A DNA stretch of 64,000 bases from Craterostigma plantagineum (lineage: Eukaryota > Streptophyta > Magnoliopsida > Lamiales > Linderniaceae), in NCBI GenBank assembly GCA_027422505.1, contig JAPQWV010001371.1, positions 29,001 through 93,000 on the forward strand, written 5' to 3'. Below the pieces are notes generated by a model. It was not told where the DNA came from and did no database searches. It worked only from the letters and a program-made list of their open reading frames with translations. Shown here in pieces: positions 34,328-46,300 of the stretch; the first letter of the stretch is position 1; each line of letters begins with the position of its first letter. The position numbers and the translations under genes are program-made.

Positions 34328-36985
34328 ATGCTGAGAGAAACCACAGAAACTGAATCTATCCCACACACACAACAGACTACATCTCAAGAAGCAATCCCTG
34401 ACCAACCACCACCATCCTCTGAACAAACCATACCTGAACAATCACTCGAGGAACAACCACATGCCGAACAAATTGAACAACCACTAATGGATGTTCCAGA
34501 GATAACTACTACTGCACTACATCAGTCAGAAAAAGCCGGGTCAATCCCTAGGATAGAAGACGTCGTACATGACCTAACGACGCATGAGCGAACCCCACCT
34601 GGCCATTCACTTGTCTCCCAACAGACAAGTGTCTCAACACAACACGAACCACCCCAAGCCTCCAGCAGCTCGGTTCCTGTGTCTGAACCAACTCAAGAAA
34701 TACCCATTCTTGTGACACAGGCCGAGCCTCTGCCTGATCTTCAGGCCTCAACGTTCATAGAAGAGCCCCAAATAGAGGCTCTTCAAGGATTGGACGGAAG
34801 TCTCTCGGATGTTGATGATTTCAGCAGCTCACCATCCGCGAGCCACCGTACAGAACCTAGTTTTGGACGTGTGCTAACGAGACGCCTTGGCGATCTCGGT
34901 GAGAGCTCCACCCAAGCCCGTCACACTGACGTGGCAACAACGACCCGAGCACCATCTCAGAAAGATGTGTCGCAAGGAGAGGTCGGAAGACCCGTGGAAA
35001 CTGAAGTCCATCCGACTTCGGTTGACAAGGGCCACCGTACAGAACCTAGTTCTGAACGTGTGACAACGGCAACTCCTAGTGATGTCGGTGCATCAATCCC
35101 CACACCCCTAACCGTGACGACGGCCTATCTGGAAAATCGCCTTTTTGAGTTCTTTGAATCCGTGACCTTACCACGGGTTCGAGGACTCATTAAGGATGCC
35201 ATGCAATCAGCATCCACAGACAAAGGCAAGGCACCCTTGGTAGACCAATCGTCACAGCCTCGCCTCATCTCACTACCACCACCACGAGCACCGACTGATC
35301 CCAGCCCATACAGCATGCCTCTACTTGAGCTATTCGATGTTGGTATTTCTCGCATTATTTCTCTCGACAATCAGCGGACTCCGGAAGAAGAAGCTTTCTA
35401 CAAAAAGCTGATTAAAGGTGGAATCATACCTGACCCCACCACATGTCGTCAAGAAGGCTCAAGTCAGAAGCGTCGTCATGACGATCCTGATGACCAAGAT
35501 CGTCCTGAGGGGGTGACGAGACCAAGAGTCATGCTTCCAGTCACTCGCGGCGGACGAGGGCGCGGGGTCCTAACTCGTGGAGGCGGTTCTTCCCGACAAT
35601 CCAACCCACCACCAAAGTCCTCAAGGGGCAGACAAGCTACGCCAGGGCCGAACCAGACAACTTCCCTTGACGAAGTTGAATCTGACTCCTTGAGGATTTC
35701 CACCCAATCAGTCCAAACAACCACAACCCCACATCTCACAAGCCAGATAAGTCCCCAAACTTCCATTCCATCCCTTCAGATCGACAATCCAGACACCTCA
35801 GTCGAAGAACTGTACAATCCACATGATGTTGTGGAGAGGTACATCTTTGGCGAGGAATGGAGAACTCATCCTGTTAATCCGACTATGGCCAGAAACCTTA
35901 TGGACAATGCTAGATACTTTCTCTCGAAAGCTAACATTAGTCTAATTCGTCTTGAAGATGAGGAGCTCGAGGAAGGAGAAGACTACGAAGCAGAGATACC
36001 CGAACTTCCAGAACTTCTAAAACACACGGTCATAGACGAAGATTGCCCTCCAGATACACACAAAGGAATTGACGAGTTGCAACTTCCATGGAAAAATGTG
36101 AAGGTTAATGCTCCTTATCAAGAAGAGATACGAAGAAAAATCTGGAGGAGGGAAGACAGGATCTTGAAGGTGGATGAACTTGACCTCAGAGGTTTAACCC
36201 ATTTCCCACGACCAAAAGCCATTCAGTACCTGCTGTCTATCCGTCGATCACTGATGTTTAGAGGAAAAGAAACGAACGTCGATGAACTGCGAAGACTTGA
36301 GGCAAAACGACCCAGAATCAAACAGATTCTGACCGTTCGAAAGGAGCGATTTGCAGATATTGATTTCCCTATTTACATTGTACGACGTGAAGATAATTCA
36401 GCTGAAGAACTGAATGAAGGGGATCTCTCCTACCTCAGAGGTGAAGACATTGATCAATTAGTAGGAGATTATAGGAGGCTTGGAGTACTCAGGACTCCAG
36501 AATTAAGGATGGGCTATGCTTCATTAAAAAGGTTCATGTTGCGTCAAGTGAAGTTCAACTCTACACATGATCTCCAAATGGCAATTGAAAGCAACATAAA
36601 AAGAGTGAATCTCACGAAGCCCTCTTTTGAAGCACCTGAGTCAGAGAGCTACGGAGAAGGCCATATCTTTGATGGAGAAGATCCTTCGGTAATCTACATC
36701 AATTACAAGGGAGAGAAGAGACTGATGAGAAAATCAGAAATCCACAAGTTCTGTGATGGAACTCTCCGTATTATTCTTGCTAAGCTCAAGAGGATCGTAG
36801 AGGAAATGAGAGAAGTAGAATCTGAAGTACAAGAGAAGTATCATAAGATGATCGAAATCATCTCCGACAAAATTTCTTTTCGTAGAAGATTGAGATCATA
36901 TGAATTAAAACTTGGACTCAGAAGATCAGCCTACGAACTTCTGGAACCTCGGCCTCCTCCCCGCTCGAAGAAAAAGAAGACCTGA
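34328..36985 (+). CDS. Element A extra ORF-B (post-pol, 885 aa, unknown function)
   Basis: Residues about 1-480 are low-complexity, rich in Pro, Ser, Thr, Gln and Glu, with an internal duplication (SHRTEPSFGRV / GHRTEPSSERV) and a basic Arg/Gly patch (VTRGGRGRGVLTRGGGSSRQ). Residues about 490-885 are folded-looking: an acidic stretch, then conserved-looking blocks MAIESNIKRVNLTKP and EIHKFCDGTLRIILAKLKRI, ending in RPPPRSKKKKT, a nuclear-localisation-like tail. The frame is the same as ORF-A and open from the ORF-A TAG onward (34250), so it may be reached by readthrough; the first ATG is at 34328. The C-terminal blocks recur in the relic at 59024-59404. Function unknown; nucleic-acid binding is a guess from the RG patch. 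Confidence 0.8.
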   Translation: MLRETTETESIPHTQQTTSQEAIPDQPPPSSEQTIPEQSLEEQPHAEQIEQPLMDVPEITTTALHQSEKAGSIPRIEDVVHDLTTHERTPPGHSLVSQQTSVSTQHEPPQASSSSVPVSEPTQEIPILVTQAEPLPDLQASTFIEEPQIEALQGLDGSLSDVDDFSSSPSASHRTEPSFGRVLTRRLGDLGESSTQARHTDVATTTRAPSQKDVSQGEVGRPVETEVHPTSVDKGHRTEPSSERVTTATPSDVGASIPTPLTVTTAYLENRLFEFFESVTLPRVRGLIKDAMQSASTDKGKAPLVDQSSQPRLISLPPPRAPTDPSPYSMPLLELFDVGISRIISLDNQRTPEEEAFYKKLIKGGIIPDPTTCRQEGSSQKRRHDDPDDQDRPEGVTRPRVMLPVTRGGRGRGVLTRGGGSSRQSNPPPKSSRGRQATPGPNQTTSLDEVESDSLRISTQSVQTTTTPHLTSQISPQTSIPSLQIDNPDTSVEELYNPHDVVERYIFGEEWRTHPVNPTMARNLMDNARYFLSKANISLIRLEDEELEEGEDYEAEIPELPELLKHTVIDEDCPPDTHKGIDELQLPWKNVKVNAPYQEEIRRKIWRREDRILKVDELDLRGLTHFPRPKAIQYLLSIRRSLMFRGKETNVDELRRLEAKRPRIKQILTVRKERFADIDFPIYIVRREDNSAEELNEGDLSYLRGEDIDQLVGDYRRLGVLRTPELRMGYASLKRFMLRQVKFNSTHDLQMAIESNIKRVNLTKPSFEAPESESYGEGHIFDGEDPSVIYINYKGEKRLMRKSEIHKFCDGTLRIILAKLKRIVEEMREVESEVQEKYHKMIEIISDKISFRRRLRSYELKLGLRRSAYELLEPRPPPRSKKKKT

Positions 36986-37018
36986 AGACTTAGATAGGTT
37001 TATTTGTAATTTGGACAC

Positions 37019-37030
37019 TTAGGGGGAGAA
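37019..37030 (+). other. Element A polypurine tract
   Basis: TTAGGGGGAGAA lies directly before the 3' LTR start (TGTTAGG, 37031), the expected plus-strand priming site. Confidence 0.9.
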
Positions 37031-37311
37031 TGTTAGGAATATTATAGAAGTGTCCAAAATATTGTTCTAAGTCTTGTAATTTCTTTACGATGTATTCTTA
37101 TGTATTTGGGTTGTGTTTGTAATGGGCTTGTTAGGGGCCCAATAAACTTAAATACCTCTCAAGGTATTTAAGCTTAAACCCTAACAAGCATTAATCAAGT
37201 TTTCAGTCTTGCAACACTCTCACGTATTCAGCACTAAACCTCTATAGCACACTATTCACATATTACGAAGGTTTAATCTGTTGAAGTGTTCTTGGATAAT
37301 CTGGAATTACA
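37031..37311 (+). repeat. Element A 3' LTR
   Basis: 281 bp, TGTTAGGAAT...GGAATTACA, followed by the target duplication GGTAA. About 1% substitution from the 5' LTR by direct reading. Confidence 0.97.
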
Positions 37312-40300
37312 GGTAAAGTATTTCAATTGACAAATTGGATAATCTCAACGGAACAAGTATGGTTATAAACACAAACGAATTGAATTTGATTTGCAACAAA
37401 TGGTTCATGTGTGACAAGCTCACTCAAGGAAATAACATCACCCACGTAATCCTTTGAGGCTCATTGGCTTTGTTAATGGGATTCGACACTAGTAGAAAAT
37501 ATAGTATACGCCACGGCACTATGGGCGACGGCTACCAAAAACGCGTCGCCCAAAATGGACGTGGTGGCATTATGGTTATTATTCTTAAGTTTCGGAGCTC
37601 ATGGGCGACGGTTATGATAAAACATGCGTCGCCTATAATCCCACGTCAATATGGGCGACGGTCGGTTCGCAGAACGCGTCGCCTATAGGTTTAATTTTTT
37701 TTTTGTTACTCATGGGCGACGGTTACGGGAAAAATTAGTAGTAACCATCGCCCATAACCCTTTTATTAAGACCCCTTCATCCTCACTTCATCATTTCGAC
37801 CGAGACCAAAACAAGAAAACCGAGCGCGGCTTCGTGGCGATTTTCCGGCGAAATTGAACGTTTTCCGACCTATCCGAGCTTGGGGAGCACGGTAAGAACT
37901 CCATTATCAGTTTCCCTCTTCCTATTTTGCGGTATACGGCTTAAATAGTTCGAATTTGGGGTTTTTTTGAAATATTAGGTTACGAATTTTTGAGTTTTTG
38001 GAGCTTGATTTGTGCGATTTCATAGCTTATTGTTGTTTTATAATTGATTTAAGGTTGATATTGAACTTGATCTTTGTGGAAATTAGGTTTTTGGGTGAAG
38101 TTTGGACAAGTTGGAATTTTTTGTTGTAAATTGGCCGCGGCCTCTCCCCTCTCGGTGAAATTTTCCGGCAACGTCGACTCTTTTCCGACGATTCTGGGCT
38201 ACTAAAACACGGTAAGCCCTTGTTTTTAGTGAAGTTTGGAGAATTTTGGGAATTTTGGTTGAATTCGTCGAAAATCGAATTTTTCATATTTCTTTAATTC
38301 GATAAGAGAATAATTATGTGCATAATTTTGAGTCTGATATTGAGCTTATATTTTGCGATGCGTAGTTTTGGGACGAATTTGGAGGATTTTGGTACCTTGT
38401 CGACTTTTGGGCGATTTTTGGGTGATATTCGTGCTTCGGACAGCTATACGTAAGTTTTCAAATCCGTATTTGATTTATATGCCTTCGTCTTTGTGAATTT
38501 AAGTTTTTATTTAACCTTAAATAATCTCACATTTCTGAATGTAAATAACATTCAGAAAGGTAAAGTATTTTCACCGGCCGTACAACAGGAAGGTAAAGTA
38601 TTTCAATTGACAAATTGGATAATCTCAACGGAACAAGTATGGTTATAAACACAAACGAATTGAATTTGATTTGCAACAAATGGTTCGTGTGTGACAAGCT
38701 CACTCAAGGAAATAACATCACCCACGTAATCCTTTGAGGCTCATTGGCTTTGTTAATGGGATTCGACACTAGTAGAAAATATAGTATACGCCACAGCACT
38801 ATGGGCGACGGCTACCAAAAAACGCGTCGCCCAAAATGGACGTGGTGGCATTATGGTTATTATTCTTAAGTTTCGGAGCTCATGGGCGACAGTTATGATA
38901 AAACATGCGTCGCCTATAATCCCACGTCAATATGGGCGATGGTCGGTTCGCAGAACGCGTCGCCTATAGGTTTAATTTTTTTATTTTCTTTGTTTACTCA
39001 TGGGCGACGATTACGGGAAAAATTAGTAGTAACCGTCGCCCATAACCCTTTTATTAAGACCCCTTCATCCTCACTTCATCATTTCCGGCGAAATTGAACG
39101 TTTTCCGACCTATCCGAGCTTGGGGAGCACGGTAAGAACTCCATTATCAGTTTCCCTCTTCCTATTTTGCGGTGGCTTAAGTAGTTCGAATTTGGGGTTT
39201 TTTTCTAAATATTAGGTTTCGAATTTTTGAGTTTTTGGAGCTTGATTTGTGCGATTTCATAGCTTATGGTTGTTTTATAATTGATTTAAGGTTGATATTG
39301 AAATTGATCTTTGTGGAAATTAGGTTTTTGGGTGAAGTTTGGACAAGTTGGAATTTTCTGTTGTAAATTGGCCGCGGCCTCTCCCCTCTCGGCGAAATTT
39401 TCCGGCGACGTCGACTCTTTTCCGAGGATTCTGGGCTACTAAAACACGGTAAGCCCTTGTTTTTTAGTGAAGTTTGGAGAATTTGGGAATTTTGGTTGAA
39501 TTCGTCGAAAATCGAATTTTTCATATTTCTTTAATTCGATAAGAGAATAATTATGTGCATAATTTTGAGTCTGATATTGAGCTTATATTTTGCGATGCGT
39601 AGTTTTGGGACGAATTTGGAGGATTTTGGTATCTTGTCGACTTTTGGGCGATTTTTGGGTGATATTCGTGCTTCGGACAGCTATACGTAAGTTTTCAAAT
39701 CCGTATTTGATTTATATGCCTTCGTCTTTGTGAATTTAAGTTTTCATTTAACCTTAAATAATCTCACATTTCTGAATGTAAATAACATTCAGAAAGGTAA
39801 AGTATTTTCACCGGCCGTACAACAGGAAGGTAACGTATTTCAATTGACAAATTGGATAATCTCAACGGAACAAGTATGGTTATAAACACAAACGAATTGA
39901 ATTTGATTTGCAACAAATGGTTCGTGTGTGACAAGCTCACTCAAGGAAATAACATCACCCACGTAATCCTTTGAGGCTCATTGGATTTGTTAATGGGATT
40001 CGACACTAGTAGAAAATATAGTATACGCCACGGCACTATGGGCGACGGCTACCAAAAACGCGTCGCCCAAAATGGACGTGGTGGCATTATGGTTATTATT
40101 CTTAAGTTTCGGAGCTCATGGGCGACGGTTATGATAAAACATGCGTCGCCTATAATCCCACGTCAATATGGGTGACGGTCGGTTCGCAGAACGCGTCGCC
40201 TATAGGTTTAATTTTTTTTTTGTTACTCATGGGCGACGGTTACGGGAAAAATTAGTAGTAACCATCGCCCATAACCCTTTTATTAAGACCCCTTCATCCT

Positions 40301-43300
40301 CACTTCATCATTTCGACCGAGACCAAAACAAGAAAACCAAGCGCGGCTTCGTGGCGATTTTCCGGCGAAATTGAACGTTTTCCGACCTATCCGAGCTTGG
40401 GGAGCACGGTAAGAACTCCATTATCAGTTTCCCTCTTCCTATTTTGCGGTATACGGCTTAAATAGTTCGAATTTGGGGTTTTTTTGAAATATTAGGTTAC
40501 GAATTTTTGAGTTTTTGGAGCTTGATTTGTGCGATTTCATAGCTTATTGTTGTTTTATAATTGATTTAAGGTTGATATTGAACTTGATCTTTGTGGAAAT
40601 TAGGTTTTTGGGTGAAGTTTGGACAAGTTGGAATTTTTTGTTGTAAATTGGCCGCGGCCTCTCCCCTCTCGGTGAAATTTTCCGGCAACGTCGACTCTTT
40701 TCCGACGATTCTGGGCTACTAAAACACGGTAAGCCCTTGTTTTTTAGTGAAGTTTGGAGAATTTTGGGAATTTTGGTTGAATTCGTCGAAAATCGAATTT
40801 TTCATATTTCTTTAATTCGATAAGAGAATAATTATGTGCATAATTTTGAGTCTGATATTGAGCTTATATTTTGCGATGCGTAGTTTTGGGACGAATTTGG
40901 AGGATTTTGGTACCTTGTCGACTTTTGGGCGATTTTTGGGTGATATTCGTGCTTCGGACAGCTATACGTAAGTTTTCAAATCCGTATTTGATTTATATGC
41001 CTTCGTCTTTGTGAATTTAAGTTTTTATTTAACCTTAAATAATCTCACATTTCTGAATGTAAATAACATTCAGAAAGGTAAAGTATTTTCACCGGCCGTA
41101 CAACAGGAAGGTAAAGTATTTCAATTGACAAATTGGATAATCTCAACGGAACAAGTATGGTTATAAACACAAACGAATTGAATTTGATTTGCAACAAATG
41201 GTTCGTGTGTGACAAGCTCACTCAAGGAAATAACATCACCCACGTAATCCTTTGAGGCTCATTGGCTTTGTTAATGGGATTCGACACTAGTAGAAAATAT
41301 AGTATACGCCACAGCACTATGGGCGACGGCTACCAAAAAACGCGTCGCCCAAAATGGACGTGGTGGCATTATGGTTATTATTCTTAAGTTTCGGAGCTCA
41401 TGGGCGACAGTTATGATAAAACATGCGTCGCCTATAATCCCACGTCAATATGGGCGATGGTCGGTTCGCAGAACGCGTCGCCTATAGGTTTAATTTTTTT
41501 ATTTTCTTTGTTTACTCATGGGCGACGATTACGGGAAAAATTTGTAGTAACCGTCGCCCATAACCCTTTTATTAAGACCCCTTCATCCTCACTTCATCAT
41601 TTCGACCGAGACCAAAACAAGAAAACCGAGCGCGGCTTCGTGGCGATTTTCCGGCGAAATTGAACGTTTTCCGACCTATCCGAGCTTGGGGAGCACGGTA
41701 AGAACTCCATTATCAGTTTCCCTCTTCCTATTTTGCGGTGGCTTAAGTAGTTCGAATTTGGGGTTTTTTTCTAAATATTAGGTTTCGAATTTTTGAGTTT
41801 TTGGAGCTTGATTTGTGCGATTTCATAGCTTATGGTTGTTTTATAATTGATTTAAGGTTGATATTGAAATTGATCTTTGTGGAAATTAGGTTTTTGGGTG
41901 AAGTTTGGACAAGTTGGAATTTTCTGTTGTAAATTGGCCGCGGCCTCTCCCCTCTCGGCGAAATTTTCCGGCGACGTCGACTCTTTTCCGAGGATTCTGG
42001 GCTACTAAAACACGGTAAGCCCTTGTTTTTTAGTGAAGTTTGGAGAATTTGGGAATTTTGGTTGAATTCGTCGAAAATCGAATTTTTCATATTTCTTTAA
42101 TTCGATAAGAGAATAATTATGTGCATAATTTTGAGTCTGATATTGAGCTTATATTTTGCGATGCGTAGTTTTGGGACGAATTTGGAGGATTTTGGTATCT
42201 TGTCGACTTTTGGGCGATTTTTGGGTGATATTCGTGCTTCGGACAGCTATACGTAAGTTTTCAAATCCGTATTTGATTTATATGCCTTCGTCTTTGTGAA
42301 TTTAAGTTTTTATTTAACCTTAAATAATCTCACATTTCTGAATGTAAATAACATTCAGAAAGGTAAAGTATTTTCACCGGCCGTACAACAGGAAGGTAAA
42401 GTATTTCAATTGACAAATTGGATAATCTCAACGGAACAAGTATGGTTATAAACACAACCGAATTGAATTTGATTTGCAACAAATGGTTCGTGTGTGACAA
42501 GCTCACTCAAGGAAATAACATCACCCACGTAATCCTTTGAGGCTCATTGGATTTGTTAATGGGATTCGACACTAGTAGAAAATATAGTATACGCCACGGC
42601 ACTATGGGCGACGGCTACCAAAAACGCGTCGCCCAAAATGGACGTGGTGGCATTATGGTTATTATTCTTAAGTTTCGGAGCTCATGGGCGACAGTTATGA
42701 TAAAACATGCGTCGCCTATAATCCCACGTCAATATGGGCGACGGTCGATTCGCAGAACGCGTCGCCTATAGGTTTAATTTTTTTTATTTTCTTTGTTTAC
42801 TCATGGGCGACGGTTACGGGAAAAATTAGTAGTAACCGTCGCCCATAACCCTTTTATTAAGACCCCTTCATCCTCACTTCATCATTTCGACCGAGACCAA
42901 AACAAGAAAACCGAGCGCGGCTTCGTGGCGATTTTCCGGCGAAATTGAACGTTTTCCGACCTATCCGAGCTTGGGGAGCACGGTAAGAACTCCATTATCA
43001 GTTTCCCTCTTCCTATTTTGCGGTGGCTTAAGTAGTTCGAATTTGGGGTTTTTTTCTAAATATTAGGTTTCGAATTTGTGAGTTTTTGGAGCATGATTTG
43101 TGCGATTTCATAGCTTATGGTTGTTTTATAATTGATTTAAGGTTGATATTGAAATTGATCTTTGTGGAAATTAGGTTTTTGGGTGAAGTTTGGACAAGTT
43201 GGAATTTTTTGTTGTAAATTGGCCGCGGCCTCTCCCCTCTCGGCGAAATTTTCCGGCGACGTCGACTCTTTTCCGAGGATTCTGGGCTACTAAAACACGG

Positions 43301-46300
43301 TAAGCCCTTGTTTTTTAGTGAAGTTTGGAGAATTTGGGAATTTTGGTTGAATTCGTCGAAAATCGAATTTTTCATATTTCTTTAATTCGATAAGAGAATA
43401 ATTATGTGCATAATTTTGAGTCTGATATTGAGCTTATATTTTGCGATGCGTAGTTTTGGGACGAATTTGGAGGATTTTGGTATCTTGTCGACTTTTGGGC
43501 GATTTTTGGGTGATAGGTGCTTCGGACAGCTATACGTAAGTTTTCAAATCCGTATTTGATTTATATGCCTTCGTCTTTGTGAATTTAAGTTTTTATTTAA
43601 CCTTAAATAATCTCACATTTCTGAATGTAAATAACATTCAGAAAGGTAAAGTATTTTCACCGGCCGTACAACAGGAAGGTAAAGTATTTCAATTGACAAA
43701 TTGGATAATCTCAACGGAACAAGTATGGTTATAAACACAACCGAATTGAATTTGATTTGCAACAAATGGTTCGTGTGTGACAAGCTCACTCAAGGAAATA
43801 ACATCACCCACGTAATCCTTTGAGGCTCATTGGATTTGTTAATGGGATTCGACACTAGTAGAAAATATAGTATACGCCACGGCACTATGGGCGACGGCTA
43901 CCAAAAACGCGTCGCCCAAAATGGACGTGGTGGCATTATGGTTATTATTCTTAAGTTTCGGAGCTCATGGGCGACAGTTATGATAAAACATACGTCGCCT
44001 ATAATCCCACGTCAATATGGGCGACGGTCGGTTCGCAGAACGCGTCGCCTATAGGTTTAATTTTTTTTATTTTCTTTGTTTACTCATGGGCGACGGTTAC
44101 GGGAAAAATTAGTAGTAACCGTCGCCCATAACCCTTTTATTAAGACCCCTTCATCCTCACTTCATCATTTCGACCGAGACCAAAACAAGAAAACCGAGCG
44201 CGGCTTCGTGGCGATTTTCCGGCGAAATTGAACGTTTTCCGACCTATCCGAGCTTGGGGAGCACGGTAAGAACTCCATTATCAGTTTCCCTCTTCCTATT
44301 TTGCGGTGGCTTAAGTAGTTCGAATTTGGGGTTTTTTTCTAAATATTAGGTTTCGAATTTTTGAGTTTTTGGAGCATGATTTGTGCGATTTCATAGCTTA
44401 TGGTTGTTTTATAATTGATTTAAGGTTGATATTGAAATTGATCTTTGTGGAAATTAGGTTTGGGTGAAGTTTGGACAAGTTGGAATTTTTTGTTGTAAAT
44501 TGGCCGCGGCCTCTCCCCTCTCGGCGAAATTTTCCGGCGACGTCGACTCTTTTCCGAGGATTCTGGGCTACTAAAACACGGTAAGCCCTTGTTTTTTAGT
44601 GAAGTTTGGAGAATTTGGGAATTTTGGTTGAATTCGTCGAAAATCGAATTTTTCATATTTCTTTAATTCGATAAGAGAATAATTATGTGCATAATTTTGA
44701 GTCTGATATTGAGCTTATATTTTGCGATGCGTAGTTTTGGGACGAATTTGGAGGATTTTGGTATCTTGTCGACTTTTGGGCGATTTTTGGGTGATAGGTG
44801 CTTCGGACAGCTATACGTAAGTTTTCAAATCCGTATTTGATTTATATGCCTTCGTCTTTGTGAATTTAAGTTTTTATTTAACCTTAAATAATCTCACATT
44901 TCTGAATGTAAATAACATTCAGAAAGGTAAAGTATTTTCACCGGCCGTACAACAGGAAGGTAAAGTATTTCAATTGACAAATTGGATAATCTCAACGGAA
45001 CAAGTATGGTTATAAACACAACCGAATTGAATTTGATTTGCAACAAATGGTTCGTGTGTGACAAGCTCACTCAAGGAAATAACATCACCCACGTAATCCT
45101 TTGAGGCTCATTGGCTTTGTTAATGGGATTCGACACTAGTAGAAAATATAGTATACGCCACGGCACTATGGGCGACGGCTACCAAAAACGCGTCGCCCAA
45201 AATGGACGTGGTGGCATTATGGTTATTATTCTTAAGTTTTGGAGCTCATGGGCGACAGTTATGATAAAACATGCGTCGCCTATAATCCCACGTCAATATG
45301 GGCGACGGTCGGTTCGCAGAACGCGTCGCCTATAGGTTTAATTTTTTTTTATTTTCTTTGTTTACTCATGGGCGACGGTTACGGAAAAATTAGTAGTAAC
45401 CGTCGCCCATAACCCTTTTATTAAGACCCCTTCATCCTCACTTCATCATTTCGACCGAGACCAAAACAAGAAAACCGAGCGCGGCTTCGTGGCGATTTTC
45501 CGGCGAAATTGAACGTTTTCCGACCTATCCGAGCTTGGGGAGCACGGTAAGAACTCCATTATCAGTTTCCCTCTTCCTATTTTGCGGTATACGGCTTAAA
45601 TAGTTCGAATTTGGGGTTTTTTTTTGAAATATTAGGTTACGAATTTTTGAGTTTTTGGAGCTTGATTTGTGCGATTTCATAGCTTATTGTTGTTTTATAA
45701 TTGATTTAAGGTTGATATTGAACTTGATCTTTGTGGAAATTAGGTTTTTGGGTGAAGTTTGGACAAGTTGGAATTTTTTGTTGTAAATTGGCCGCGGCCT
45801 CTCCCCTCTCGGTGAAATTTTCTGGCAACGTCGACTCTATTCCGACGATTCTGGGCTACTAAAACACGGTAAGCCCTTGTTTTTAGTGAAGTTTGGAGAA
45901 TTTTGGGAATTTTGGTTGAATTCGTCGAAAATCGAATTTTTCATATTTCTTTAATTCGATAAGAGAATAATTATGTGCATAATTTTGAGTTTGATATTGA
46001 GCTTATATTTTGCGATGCGTAGTTTTGGGACGAATTTGGAGGATTTTGGTACCTTGTCGACTTTTGGGCGATTTTTGGGTGATATTCGTGCTTCGGACAG
46101 CTATACGTAAGTTTTCAAATCCGTATTTGATTTATATGCCTTCGTCTTTGTGAATTTAAGTTTTTATTTAACCTTAAATAATCTCACATTTCTGAATGTA
46201 AATAACATTCAGAAAGGTAAAGTATTTTCACCGGCCGTACAACAGGAAGGTAAAGTATTTCAATTGACAAATTGGATAATCTCAACGGAACAAGTATGGT

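Larger units (their letters stand above)
23967..37311 (+). mobile_element. Full-length SIRE-like Copia element A (13.3 kb)
   Basis: Complete structure: 5' LTR, PBS, leader, gag, pol, a 2-kb post-pol region, two further ORFs, PPT, 3' LTR. The 5-bp target duplication GGTAA (23962-23966 and 37312-37316) is perfect, and removing the element restores the satellite flank. The LTRs differ by 3 substitutions and a 2-nt indel, so it is young. Most plant Copia elements are 5-10 kb; the length and the 3' ORFs fit the SIRE/Maximus lineage. Mutations in pol and near the gag end make this copy probably non-autonomous. Confidence 0.97.

Noticed and set aside
33383..36985. Calling ORF-A/ORF-B an envelope gene
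   Set aside because: No signal peptide, transmembrane helix or fusion-like segment visible; position after pol alone is not sufficient.
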